A stretch of 64,000 nucleotides of DNA, from assembly GCA_015492645.1 (NCBI GenBank), contig WGER01000082.1:61155-125154 (forward strand). Direction: 5' to 3'. This document shows, piece by piece, positions 35,837 to 43,641 of this stretch. Position 1 is the stretch's first letter, and the number at the start of each line of letters is the position of its first letter. Under the pieces are notes generated by a model. The model searched no databases and had not been told where the DNA came from. It saw only the letters and a list, made by a program, of their open reading frames with translations. Source of the DNA: Nitrospirota bacterium (GTDB lineage: Bacteria; Nitrospirota; Thermodesulfovibrionia; Thermodesulfovibrionales; JdFR-85). Made by a program: the position numbers and the translations under genes.

Positions 35837-37054
35837 CTATCTCGAATATTCCGCCCTTAGTTTTTTTGCCTCATCTTTTATCTTCTGAAGCGTCTCCTTC
35901 ATGGGGGCCCATCCGTACCAGTGCATGTAATCGGCATTCATGTGGAAGGCTCCCTGAAAGGCACGCATACGGTATTCGAGGAACATCACATACAGGTCCT
36001 GTTCAATAGAACTCTTTGCCTCATAGAACTGAAGCAGGTCAGGGGCGAATTTCCATCCAGCGGGCCTCTTCAGTATCCCGTCCCTGTAAAGGGCGCTGAC
36101 GGTCCTTATAGCCTCTGCCATGAGTTTGTCTGCCTCACGGATTATCCTGTCGCCCGCATCCAGTTGGGCCTTTGCATAGGAACGGCTATGGCACTTTGAA
36201 CAGACCTGGAGCATCTTCTGTCTTTCTGCCTGAAACTCCTCCTTGGTCAATCTCGCCACCTCCCCTGCCTTCACTACCTCAAGCCTTTCGGTTGGTTTGC
36301 CAGCCTCATCAAGTACTCCAAGGGCCTGAAGAATCGTTATCCTGTCCTTCAGCCATTCCTGATCATCCTCGGGGAGCCTTACTGCAAGGAATCCCCATGC
36401 TGTCATAACCCTGTGGTTCCCGTCAGGCATATGGCAGGTCTGGCAGGTGGGTGCCCTCTCACTTTCCGGACCCTCTATCTGCCAGATGGTACCGTGCTTT
36501 GAGGTTGACCACATCTCCCACTGGGGGTGGTCAAAACCCATATGACAGGACTGGCAGGCCCTTGGGTCTCTTGCCTCTCTAACTGAGAAGGTATGTCTCG
36601 TGTGGCAGGAGTCACAGGCGCCACTGCCATATCTATACCTCTTTGCCTCTTCCTCTGACTTAATACCGATCTTGTGACATCCTGAGCACCCCTTGTATCC
36701 CTCACCCACAATCATGGTTGGTTGATGTTGTAACATGGGCATCGCCTTCATTGCTATCCAGCCCAGTGAGTGTTTACCGTCCTTGAACTGTGAGACCTGC
36801 TCGGGATGACATTTATTACAGGTCTCAGGGGTTGGTAGTTTTGCGAGTGAGGCATCCTCTGCCCCCTTCTGGTGGTCCTTACCATGACAGGTTGAACAAT
36901 CAAGCCCCACCCTGCCCATCTTCCCATCAAGAAACTGTTTCACAATTCCCGGGGTCTCTTTTTCATGACAGGTTATACAATTACTTCTGGCCTCACCTGA
37001 AGAGACTGTTGTAAGGAAAAACAAAAGAGACAGTATCGGGACAAACAATCTCAT
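35837..37054 (-). CDS. Octaheme cytochrome c, hydroxylamine oxidoreductase-like
   Basis: 405 aa, with signal peptide MRLFVPILSLLFFLTTVSSGEA. Exactly eight CxxCH sites (CITCH, CSTCH, CNKCH, CSGCH, CDSCH, CQSCH, CQTCH, CSKCH), as in the HAO family, then a helical C-terminal domain ending in ADYMHWYGWAPM, a block typical of HAO-like proteins. In anaerobes such proteins are thought to reduce nitrite or other small nitrogen compounds in the periplasm; substrate unproven here. ATG 37054 is used (SD GAGGAGGTG), not the track start. It is a lone gene with a palindromic site upstream. Its long helical C-terminal part has no CxxCH. Confidence 0.88.
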   Translation of the reverse strand: MRLFVPILSLLFFLTTVSSGEARSNCITCHEKETPGIVKQFLDGKMGRVGLDCSTCHGKDHQKGAEDASLAKLPTPETCNKCHPEQVSQFKDGKHSLGWIAMKAMPMLQHQPTMIVGEGYKGCSGCHKIGIKSEEEAKRYRYGSGACDSCHTRHTFSVREARDPRACQSCHMGFDHPQWEMWSTSKHGTIWQIEGPESERAPTCQTCHMPDGNHRVMTAWGFLAVRLPEDDQEWLKDRITILQALGVLDEAGKPTERLEVVKAGEVARLTKEEFQAERQKMLQVCSKCHSRSYAKAQLDAGDRIIREADKLMAEAIRTVSALYRDGILKRPAGWKFAPDLLQFYEAKSSIEQDLYVMFLEYRMRAFQGAFHMNADYMHWYGWAPMKETLQKIKDEAKKLRAEYSR

Positions 37055-37149
37055 CTTACACCTCCTCATCTGTTAATTTTAAGTCCACAAATGATATCTC
37101 ATGAAACTCACTATCACCCCCCTTCTGGATAAGACCAAAAATTTTAATA

Positions 37150-37193
37150 ACTATATCATCTTAAAATTACAAATAAATATGATCTGTATCATA
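37150..37193 (-). promoter_or_regulatory. FNR/CRP-type palindrome and extended -10 for the octaheme cytochrome
   Basis: TATGAT-CTGT-ATCATA (37178-37193) is a perfect 6-4-6 palindrome like the FNR/DNR half-site arrangement (TTGAT-N4-ATCAA). The extended -10 TGA-TATAGT (37150-37155 for TATAGT, - strand) puts the predicted RNA start near 37143, about 42 bases from the palindrome centre, the classic activator spacing. The leader would be about 90 bases. AT-rich, otherwise empty. Confidence 0.5.
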
Positions 37194-37234
37194 ATATATC
37201 ATATCAACTGTGATTGAAACCCTTGGCTGGTCTT

Positions 37235-37612
37235 TTATGGGAGGATCTTTGTTTTAACGATCATCCTGTCTGTTGTGAGGATAGCAACAAATGCCCCTGA
37301 TATATCAGCGATGAGGTCAAACGGGGAGGCATCCCTCATCGGGACAAAGTACTGATGAATCTCGTCAGTGAGGGAATAGAGTATGGAACACAGGAGTGCG
37401 ATGGCAAAGGGGTGTCTGTAACCGGAGTATCTGAGGCTTATATAAAGGAGGGTGCCAAGCACCGCATACTCAACGAAGTGGAGCACCTTGTCAACACCTG
37501 AGGGTATAGAGACAGGCAAAGGAGACCTGAGGTGCGAGAAATAAAAGATCAGCAACATGTAAGAGAGGGTTATAACCCAGAGGAATAACTTATGGAGACC
37601 TGATTGGCCCAT
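37235..37612 (-). CDS. VanZ-like membrane protein
   Basis: 125 aa, four membrane helices. SGVDKVLHFVEYAVLGTLLY and SLTDEIHQYFVPMRDASPFDLIADISGAFVA are the conserved VanZ family blocks (His-Glu and DEIHQ...D). Function unknown. Its first base is shared with the end of manC, so it is the last gene of the manB-manC-vanZ unit. Confidence 0.88.
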   Translation of the reverse strand: MGQSGLHKLFLWVITLSYMLLIFYFSHLRSPLPVSIPSGVDKVLHFVEYAVLGTLLYISLRYSGYRHPFAIALLCSILYSLTDEIHQYFVPMRDASPFDLIADISGAFVAILTTDRMIVKTKILP

Positions 37613-39018
37613 TAAGGTCTGTGGTGTCTGCCGTAATGGTCATCTATCCGCTCAATATCGTCCTCCTCCACATACTCTCCGTTCTGTACTTCTATTATTT
37701 CAAGGGGGATCTTCCCGGGATTCTCAAGCCTGTGCAATGTCGACTTGGGCACATAGGCGGATTCGTTCTCATGGACATACACCTCTCTGTCTCCGATCCT
37801 CACCTTCGCTGTCCCCTTTACCACCACCCAGTGTTCTGAACGGTGGTAGTGTTTCTGGAGGCTCAACTTCTGTCCAGGATAGACCACTATCCTCTTTATC
37901 TTGTACCTCTCACCCCTTTCAAGAACGGTGTAATACCCCCACGGACGGTATGTGGTGAGGTGATCAGAGGCCTCAGACCTCTTCTTCTCCTCAAGTATCT
38001 TCACAATCTCTCTCACCCTCTGGGCCTGCCCCTTCCTGGCGATCAGTATAGCATCATCCGTCTCAATCACAAGGCAGTCCTCTATGCCTACTGTGGCAAT
38101 AAGCCTCTTGTTGCCCATGATCAAACTCTCTCTGGTCTGTACAGTGAAGACATCTCCACTCTTGATGTTACCCTCTTTATCCTTTTCATAAAACTCATAA
38201 AGGGAATCCCACGAACCTATGTCGTTCCAGTAGAGATCAAGCGGCAGTGTAGCAACCCTGGTAGATTTCTCCATAACTGCATAATCTATTGATATATCTG
38301 GCAGCCGTGAAAAGCCATCAATCATCTCCTGAAAGGACCCTTCCAGGGCCTCCCCCACCTCTGGTAGGTAGTTCCGGTATTCTTCGATAATGGTGTCCAT
38401 CCTGAAGGCAAACATACCAGAATTCCAGTAAAAGTCTCCACTCTGTAAGTATTCCTCTGCCTTTTCCAGGCTCGGTTTCTCTGTGAACATCTCGACCCTG
38501 TAGGCCATTCTATCTGGGTCAACGGGGCTGTTCCTGTCGGCCTTGATGTAGCCATAGCCAGTCTCTGCTCTGGTGGGTCTTATTCCAAATGTTACTATAT
38601 AACCTCCTGAAGCGACTTCCTCTCCGACCCTGAGATACTGAATGAATCTGTCCTGAGGTGAGATGAGATGATCCGATGGACAGACAAAGACCACCTCCTC
38701 CGGATTAGAGCCGAGTTTCTCAATACAGTATTTTATCCCGAGTGCTATGGCTGGAGCGGTATTCCTGCCAACCGGCTCCAAGACCAGGTTCTCCTCCCTG
38801 AATGAAAAGGGCATCAACTGTGAAAGGACAAAGAAGCGGTACTCACTGTTGGTCAGGACAATGATATCCTCTGGTCTGATAAATCCGAGCAACCTCTCCA
38901 CTGTCTGCTGAAGGAGTGAGGCCTCTCCGTTCAGTTTCAGAAACTGTTTTGGGTATCTCTTCCTGGACAGTGGCCAGAGGCGGGTGCCACTGCCGCCTGC
39001 AAGGACAAGGGCCTTCAT
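37612..39018 (-). CDS. manC: Mannose-1-phosphate guanylyltransferase/mannose-6-phosphate isomerase
   Basis: 468 aa bifunctional type. N-terminal nucleotidyltransferase begins LAGGSGTRLWPLSRKRYPKQFLKL with FVCPSDHLI and FTEKPSLEKAEEYL; the C-terminal cupin (about 350-468) has the metal-binding KHYHRSEHWVVVKGTA and is the isomerase half. Together with manB it makes GDP-mannose for LPS O-chain or exopolysaccharide. ATGA overlap with manB. Confidence 0.96.
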   Translation of the reverse strand: MKALVLAGGSGTRLWPLSRKRYPKQFLKLNGEASLLQQTVERLLGFIRPEDIIVLTNSEYRFFVLSQLMPFSFREENLVLEPVGRNTAPAIALGIKYCIEKLGSNPEEVVFVCPSDHLISPQDRFIQYLRVGEEVASGGYIVTFGIRPTRAETGYGYIKADRNSPVDPDRMAYRVEMFTEKPSLEKAEEYLQSGDFYWNSGMFAFRMDTIIEEYRNYLPEVGEALEGSFQEMIDGFSRLPDISIDYAVMEKSTRVATLPLDLYWNDIGSWDSLYEFYEKDKEGNIKSGDVFTVQTRESLIMGNKRLIATVGIEDCLVIETDDAILIARKGQAQRVREIVKILEEKKRSEASDHLTTYRPWGYYTVLERGERYKIKRIVVYPGQKLSLQKHYHRSEHWVVVKGTAKVRIGDREVYVHENESAYVPKSTLHRLENPGKIPLEIIEVQNGEYVEEDDIERIDDHYGRHHRP

Positions 39019-40436
39019 ATCTCCTCCATTGCGATCTCAAATTCTTTCATCATATAGACCTTCAATTTCTCAAGGGTCTCTTCATCATCAGCCTCCGCTC
39101 TCATCACCACAACTGGCTGGGTGTTGCTTGACCTTAAAAGCACCCATCCCCTCTCAAAGACGGCCCTCACTCCATCTATATCATATATCTCCTTCAATTC
39201 GTAGGGACAACCACCATTCCTCATATATCCCCTGAATCGCTCCACCACACGCTGAACCACCGCCCTTTTCTTTTCTTCTGGACACTCTATTCTTATCTCC
39301 GGGGTATTGTATCTCGTAGGGACATCAGCAAGGAGTTCCTCTATCCCCTTACCCTCCTTCTTCATCACCTCTATCAGCCGAAGGGTCGTGTAAATTGCAT
39401 CATCGTAACCAAAGTACCTGTCTGCAATGAATATATGCCCGCTCAACTCCCCTGCCAGGATCGCCCCTTCCTGCTTCATCTTCTCCTTTACAAGGGAGTG
39501 ACCGGTCTTCCACATGATAGGCACTCCCCCGGCCTTCTTCACCTCTTTAAACATAAAATCGGAACACTTCACATCCCCTATCACCTTTGCACCAGGATGG
39601 CTCTTCAGTATATCCCTTGCGAGGATGACAAGGATCTGGTCGCCCCATATGATCCTCCCTCTGGGGTCAACTACGCCAATCCTGTCAACATCACCGTCAT
39701 ATCCGACACCCAGGTCAGCCCCTGTACGGACCGTTGTCTCTATCAGGTCCTGCATGTTCTCAATCACAGTAGGATCTGGGTGATGGTTTGGGAATCTACC
39801 GTCAGGCTCACAGTACAGTTCCACTACCTCACATCCCAGATGCCTCAACAGTTCAGGAGCAACAAGCCCTCCCGTGCCATTTCCGGCATCAACAACCACC
39901 CTGAAGACCCTGTAATTCGAGTCTCTTAATGAAGAAAAATGCTCCTGCATGTATTGCCTGTATGCGTTGATTATATCATATGCCACTACATCACCCTGCC
40001 GGGGCGAAAGATGATAATCGCCTCTTTCTATGATATGCCTCAGTTGTTGTATAGCAGCTCCGTGGATTGTCTCTCTCCCAATACTCAGTTTAAAGCCATT
40101 GTACTCTGGGGGGTTGTGGCTGCCTGTAACCATAACCCCACCAGACAGACCGAGACGATGCAACGAGAAGTACTGCAGGGGAGTGGGACAGATCCCCAGG
40201 TCATACACGCCAACTCCTGTTGCCACAATGCCCTCTATCAGTGCCTCTGTGAGTTCATCTGAGGATAGCCTCGCATCCCTTCCTACACTCACCCTCAAAT
40301 CTTCGTCCCTATGGATGGCCTTCACCAGCGTCCCAAAGGCCCTTCCCACAAGGCGGGCAATCTCCCCGGTAAGATCCCTCCCTGCAATCCCCCTGATATC
40401 GTATTCCCTGAAGATAAGAGGACTGACCTTTCCCAT
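39015..40436 (-). CDS. manB: Phosphomannomutase/phosphoglucomutase
   Basis: 473 aa from ATG 40436 (MGKVSPLIFREYDIRG). Phosphoserine loop TGSHNPPEYNG, metal loop GYDGDVDRIG, sugar loop GELSGH and phosphate loop RSSNTQPVVVMR define the alpha-D-phosphohexomutase family of the AlgC type. It makes mannose-1-phosphate for ManC. The track start (40475) is impossible if the strong promoter at 40475-40447 is real, since those codons overlap the -35 and -10. Confidence 0.95.
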   Translation of the reverse strand: MGKVSPLIFREYDIRGIAGRDLTGEIARLVGRAFGTLVKAIHRDEDLRVSVGRDARLSSDELTEALIEGIVATGVGVYDLGICPTPLQYFSLHRLGLSGGVMVTGSHNPPEYNGFKLSIGRETIHGAAIQQLRHIIERGDYHLSPRQGDVVAYDIINAYRQYMQEHFSSLRDSNYRVFRVVVDAGNGTGGLVAPELLRHLGCEVVELYCEPDGRFPNHHPDPTVIENMQDLIETTVRTGADLGVGYDGDVDRIGVVDPRGRIIWGDQILVILARDILKSHPGAKVIGDVKCSDFMFKEVKKAGGVPIMWKTGHSLVKEKMKQEGAILAGELSGHIFIADRYFGYDDAIYTTLRLIEVMKKEGKGIEELLADVPTRYNTPEIRIECPEEKKRAVVQRVVERFRGYMRNGGCPYELKEIYDIDGVRAVFERGWVLLRSSNTQPVVVMRAEADDEETLEKLKVYMMKEFEIAMEEI

Positions 40437-40446
40437 CGCCTCTTTC

Positions 40447-40475
40447 ATTATAAAGCAAGACAGTCCTTTTTTCAA
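40447..40475 (-). promoter_or_regulatory. Near-consensus promoter of manB-manC-vanZ
   Basis: TTGAAA (40475-40470), 17 bases, TATAAT (40452-40447), then 10 bases to ATG 40436. Best sigma70-type promoter in the window; expected leader 3 to 4 bases. Confidence 0.75.
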
Positions 40476-40488
40476 CTATGCACTTTCA

Positions 40489-40823
40489 CCCTAAATTGCC
40501 GATAGAATTTCAATCAAAACTTTGGAAGGCGGCAGGGGGTCCCCACAAGATCAGAAGATCTTGTGGGGCAGTGGAACTCAGCCCAGGAAAATCCACGATT
40601 TTCCTGGGAACCCTTGCCGAAAAATCAGGATTTCAGCAACACCACAAGTGCCATTACCAATGTAACAACCTTCACCCTATAAGTGAACAAGGGTTAGAAC
40701 TGTATGAATTAAATCTGTCGCATAAATTCAGTTTTCTGCCCCGAAAATCAAAGATTTTCGGGGACCCCCATTTTGAGGCAACCCCCGCCGTCTTTTAATC
40801 GTATTTCTAACGGCTAACCTGGG
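40489..40823. mobile_element. MITE-like element, 335 bp, with 5-bp target duplication TTTCA
   Basis: Inverted ends CCCTAAATTGCCGATAGAAT and (read inward from the right) CCCAGGTTAGCCGTTAGAAA, each followed within about 50 bases by a GGC(A)GGGGG block. Flanking TTTCA occurs at both sides (40484-40488, 40824-40828). Inside are three perfect hairpins: CCCCACAAGATC/GATCTTGTGGGG (40541-40568), CCCAGGAAAATC/GATTTTCCTGGG (40582-40608) and CCCCGAAAATC/GATTTTCGGGG (40739-40763). No transposase; ORF 40478..40798 is translated repeat. This fills most of the gap between manB and the unknown gene. Confidence 0.75.
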
Positions 40824-40828
40824 TTTCA

Positions 40829-40865
40829 CCCAGATTTACCGCTAGACCTTCAATCAATATTATAC
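40829..40865. repeat. Second, orphan end of the same repeat family
   Basis: CCCAGATTTACCGCTAGACC follows directly after the TTTCA duplication and matches the outer end at 43642. The 335-bp copy seems to have landed at the border of an older, now lost copy. Confidence 0.5.
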
Positions 40866-40889
40866 TTTCACATTCATCCTGTTTGCTTG

Positions 40890-40898
40890 TGTTAAAAT
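40890..40898 (+). promoter_or_regulatory. Extended -10 box of the unknown gene at 40906 (leaderless type)
   Basis: TGT-TAAAAT, then TATCTTG and ATG 40906; no SD. Confidence 0.45.
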
Positions 40899-40905
40899 TA
40901 TCTTG

Positions 40906-41529
40906 ATGGCAGAACTGGGAGAAATAAAGAAACCTTCTATAAATCAATACATTGAAAGGAGGAAGGTCTACTGTGTGAATAATATCCTGATAGGGAGGGA
41001 TACTCCTGACGACCTGAAGGGGATCGTCCAGAAGTACTGGCATCAGGTAGAGGAACAACTTGAGAGACTGGAACTGGCAGGAAGAGTCAAAAAGGTCTTT
41101 TGTGAGGCTATTTACACAGGGGGTGAAGAGGCCCTCCGTACACTATCAGAGATAAATGAATATGCAGGAAGGATTGTTAAGAAGAAATTAGAAGAAGGGG
41201 CGGAACTTCTGCCCCTGGAAGACCCATCTATTTACGGCCCCTACTTAGACTGGCGAAATTGTCTCGTAGTGGTTCAGACAGAGGAGGTCTACAGGAAGGT
41301 TGCAGAGTTTTTTCAGCAATATCATAAACTCAGGCTTCAGCATATCCAGAAACGGCTTCAGGACAGCATCGGACCTGCAGAGGCCGCCCTTCTTATAATG
41401 GCCGATGAGGAGAGGGCAAAGATTCAGTTTCCTCCGGATATGGAGGTCTTTCTTGTAACACCTCCAGCCCACGATGAGATCCTGAAGTGGTTCAGGGACA
41501 ACCTCAGGAACAAGACAGAGGGGTCATAA
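40906..41529 (+). CDS. Conserved-looking protein of unknown function
   Basis: 207 aa, soluble, not recognised. Charged helical N-terminal half (DDLKGIVQKYWHQVEEQLERLELAGRVKKVFCEAIYTGGEEALRTLSEINEYAGRIVKKKLEEGAELLPLEDPSIYGPYLDWRNCLVVVQTEEVYRKV shown only in outline: helix-strand-helix pattern) followed by helices with HIQKRLQDSI and a C-terminal strand-helix FLVTPPAHDEIL. No membrane segment or metal motif. Codon use is like its neighbours, and the end overlaps the convergent fmdB gene by 6 bases. ATG 40906 chosen over TTG 40903. Confidence 0.7.
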   Translation: MAELGEIKKPSINQYIERRKVYCVNNILIGRDTPDDLKGIVQKYWHQVEEQLERLELAGRVKKVFCEAIYTGGEEALRTLSEINEYAGRIVKKKLEEGAELLPLEDPSIYGPYLDWRNCLVVVQTEEVYRKVAEFFQQYHKLRLQHIQKRLQDSIGPAEAALLIMADEERAKIQFPPDMEVFLVTPPAHDEILKWFRDNLRNKTEGS

Positions 41530-42003
41530 TTCATAGATACCCTCATCCCTCTCAGGGGGTCTGAACCTTGGGAACCTCCGTCTCCTTTCCACTGCTATTG
41601 GTTCCTCTTCATCCAGACCTTCAGCCAGGTCATCCTCAATTGACTCCAGGTCTTCACCACTGGAGAGCCTTTCCAGGGCCTCCTCCCATCTGTCTCCCAG
41701 TCTCAATCCTGTCATCTGAGTGAATTTCCTCATCAGGCGTGCCACCTCTTTCGGGTTGTTCTCGTCTACGCCCTCTGCCTCTCTCTCCAGACTGTAGAGC
41801 GCATTCATCAACCTGCCTTCATCAATACCGAGTTCGTTAGAGCCCTCCTCTCCACCTCTTCTGGAGGTATGAAACTCTGACAGCAGTTTCCTCAATCCGG
41901 CACTGCACCTGGGGCACTGAGGTATCTTCTCTGTGTTGACCCTTCTGGAGTAAAAGGTGAAGATCCTGTGGCAGTCCTTACAGTAAAACTCGTAAAATGG
42001 CAT
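41524..42003 (-). CDS. FmdB-type zinc ribbon protein
   Basis: 159 aa. N-terminal MPFYEFYCKDCHRIFTFYSRRV...CPRCSAG is the FmdB/CxxC zinc-ribbon domain (two CxxC pairs, about 8-35). The rest is a charged helical extension with LYSLEREAEGVDENNPKEVARLMRKF, longer than most FmdB proteins (60-110 aa). Function unknown. Begins 2 bases after endonuclease V, so co-transcribed. Confidence 0.82.
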   Translation of the reverse strand: MPFYEFYCKDCHRIFTFYSRRVNTEKIPQCPRCSAGLRKLLSEFHTSRRGGEEGSNELGIDEGRLMNALYSLEREAEGVDENNPKEVARLMRKFTQMTGLRLGDRWEEALERLSSGEDLESIEDDLAEGLDEEEPIAVERRRRFPRFRPPERDEGIYEL

Positions 42004-42005
42004 CC

Positions 42006-42650
42006 CTATCCCTCCCTCTTGCTATGGTGTCTTGAAAGTATATCGGCCCTTCTGAGGGGTTCCGGGATCCTGTATCCCCTTGCAACATGCAGGACCACTT
42101 CAACCGCCTCCTCAAGGGTGAGCAGATGTCCGGGTGATACGAACACCGGCCTGACCGAGTCCCTCGTTCTCACCACTGCCCCTATCACCCTCCCCTCGTG
42201 TTGCAGGAGAGATACACTCCCCCTTTTAGATGAAGGTTCCCTATAGGTGCCCAGCAGTTTTGACTTGGCGCATCCTATGGTTGGAATACCAGTTGTGACC
42301 CCTATGTAAGAGGCGATACCTGCACCTGCCGGGTGTGCTATCCCCTGTCCGTCTACCAGCAACACATCCGGCCTTGTCTTTAATCCCTCCAGTGTCTTCT
42401 GCATAATGTGACCTTCTCTCAGGAAGAGGTATCCCGGAATATAGGGAGTATCGATCGTCTCCTTATACACCCTCTCCTCGATGATCTCATCAGTACAGTA
42501 CCTCATCACCACCACAGCACACACGCCCTTTTTGCCTCTGTATGCCACATCAATACCACCCACAGTACTTATCCGTCTCCTGAGAGGCTTGAGGTTCACC
42601 TTTGAGGCAGTCTCAAGGAGCACCTCTTTTGCCTCTGTAATGGTTACCAT
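42006..42650 (-). CDS. nfi: Endonuclease V
   Basis: 214 aa. GGIDVAYRGKKGVCAVVVM (catalytic Asp), PGYLFLREGH, LLVDGQGIAHPAGAGIASYIG (second catalytic Asp) and GCAKSKLLG are the EndoV signatures. It nicks DNA one base 3' of inosine, repairing deaminated adenine, useful under heat or nitrosative stress. First gene of a two-gene unit with fmdB; TGAGGA lies directly before the ATG, too close for a standard SD. Confidence 0.95.
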   Translation of the reverse strand: MVTITEAKEVLLETASKVNLKPLRRRISTVGGIDVAYRGKKGVCAVVVMRYCTDEIIEERVYKETIDTPYIPGYLFLREGHIMQKTLEGLKTRPDVLLVDGQGIAHPAGAGIASYIGVTTGIPTIGCAKSKLLGTYREPSSKRGSVSLLQHEGRVIGAVVRTRDSVRPVFVSPGHLLTLEEAVEVVLHVARGYRIPEPLRRADILSRHHSKREG

Positions 42651-42681
42651 TCCTCAACCTGGAGCACATCCTCTCTCAGAA

Positions 42682-42774
42682 CCTTTTTCACCCAGTGGGT
42701 GAAACACCACTGTATACGGCGTCTGTTGCTGAAATCCTGATATTTAAGTGTCTGAAAGTCTAACGGTAAACAGG
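42682..42774. repeat. Decayed dispersed repeat; rest of the 398-base gap empty
   Basis: CTTTTTCACCCAGTGGGTGA (palindromic core) matches 43949-43968 in the 575-bp element, and GTCTAACGGTAAACAGG matches the right end of the 335-bp element. From 42775 to 43048 I see no supported gene; ORF 42817..43122 (+) has no SD or family. Confidence 0.45.
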
Positions 42775-43048
42775 TACTAACTTGAATATATTCGAAAAGA
42801 GAGTTTATTTTCAAGAATGAGGCAGTTGTCTAAAATAATTCCCCTCTTTCTGCTGTTCGTCAACATCTCAAAGGGTTCTCCGGAGGTTCAGGCTCTTTTC
42901 CTTCATAAAGACCTCTCCCTTAATCTCCTGGATCCAGAAGTGAGAGACCACTGTAGAGTTGATGGGACCCTTGTGAGCAGGGACAGGTCCCCTGTAGATA
43001 ATCAAAGGCATATCTCATGGCTCTCTCTTGAGTTATCACCTTCGAGGC

Positions 43049-43597
43049 TCAGGTTCCTGACTCTACAGTCACTTTTATTCTTCGTAACCACTCCCTCAGG
43101 TCCTTCCTCAATTTTTCAATGAGTTGTTCCCTTGCCTTCACTTCCTCGGGGTGTCCATACAGAAGAAAGGCAAGGTCCTTGATTGCCTCTGCAATGTCTT
43201 TCAGGATACTGCCAGTTGAGGTCTTCTCCTCTGTCTCGGGGATATCCGTCAGTTTCTGAGGAAGTTCAAACTCCTCATCATGTGTGAGGAGAGTGGTGCC
43301 TCTGGATGTTCTCTTCAACTTCAATGTCAGTTTAAGCCCTCCATCAACCCTTTTTAACACGATCTTCCTGGGGGGCGTGAATCCTGAGACCTCACTGATG
43401 TACTCAACTATTTTTCCCTCAGCCTCAATTGTGGCCTTAAATCTCGTGCCCTTTCTTACAGGCCCTGGTGTCAGGAGTTCGAACTTCAACAGTTTATACG
43501 AGGGTGACAGTTCCATTCTTGATCTGATGTCCGAGAGGAATTGAAAGACCCTTTCAGGAGGTGCGTTGATCTCTATTGACTCTATGAGACGGTACAT
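43049..43597 (-). CDS. SRPBCC (START-like) family protein
   Basis: 182 aa. IESIEINAPPERVFQFLSDIRSRMELSPSYKLLKFE is the N-terminal strand-helix pattern of the SRPBCC/polyketide cyclase-like fold, followed by the expected strands (GTRFKATIEAEGKIVEYISEV). These form a hydrophobic ligand pocket; ligand unknown. A charged helical tail follows. ATG 43597 preferred over 43606 because extended -10 TGA-TATAAT (43616-43608) lies 10 bases before it. Confidence 0.82.
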   Translation of the reverse strand: MYRLIESIEINAPPERVFQFLSDIRSRMELSPSYKLLKFELLTPGPVRKGTRFKATIEAEGKIVEYISEVSGFTPPRKIVLKRVDGGLKLTLKLKRTSRGTTLLTHDEEFELPQKLTDIPETEEKTSTGSILKDIAEAIKDLAFLLYGHPEEVKAREQLIEKLRKDLREWLRRIKVTVESGT

Positions 43598-43607
43598 TTC
43601 TACCATT

Positions 43608-43616
43608 ATTATATCA
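43608..43616 (-). promoter_or_regulatory. Extended -10 box of the SRPBCC gene (leaderless type)
   Basis: TGATATAAT on the - strand; the track's first ATG (43606) would lie before the expected RNA start. Confidence 0.5.
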
Positions 43617-43641
43617 GCATTGTCCCGAATTTGACCCTAAT

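Noticed and set aside
40478-40798. 106-aa ORF in the gap after manB.
   Set aside because: It is a translation of the repeat element and its hairpins.
43001-43051. Possible Sec readthrough of the SRPBCC gene: the frame stays open about 42 codons past its TGA, with a CPC motif.
   Set aside because: An open run of this length is likely by chance, no hairpin follows the TGA, and the protein ends in a normal charged tail.
42817-43122. 101-aa ORF on the + strand.
   Set aside because: No SD or -10 spacing, no family, and it overlaps the end of the SRPBCC gene on the other strand.
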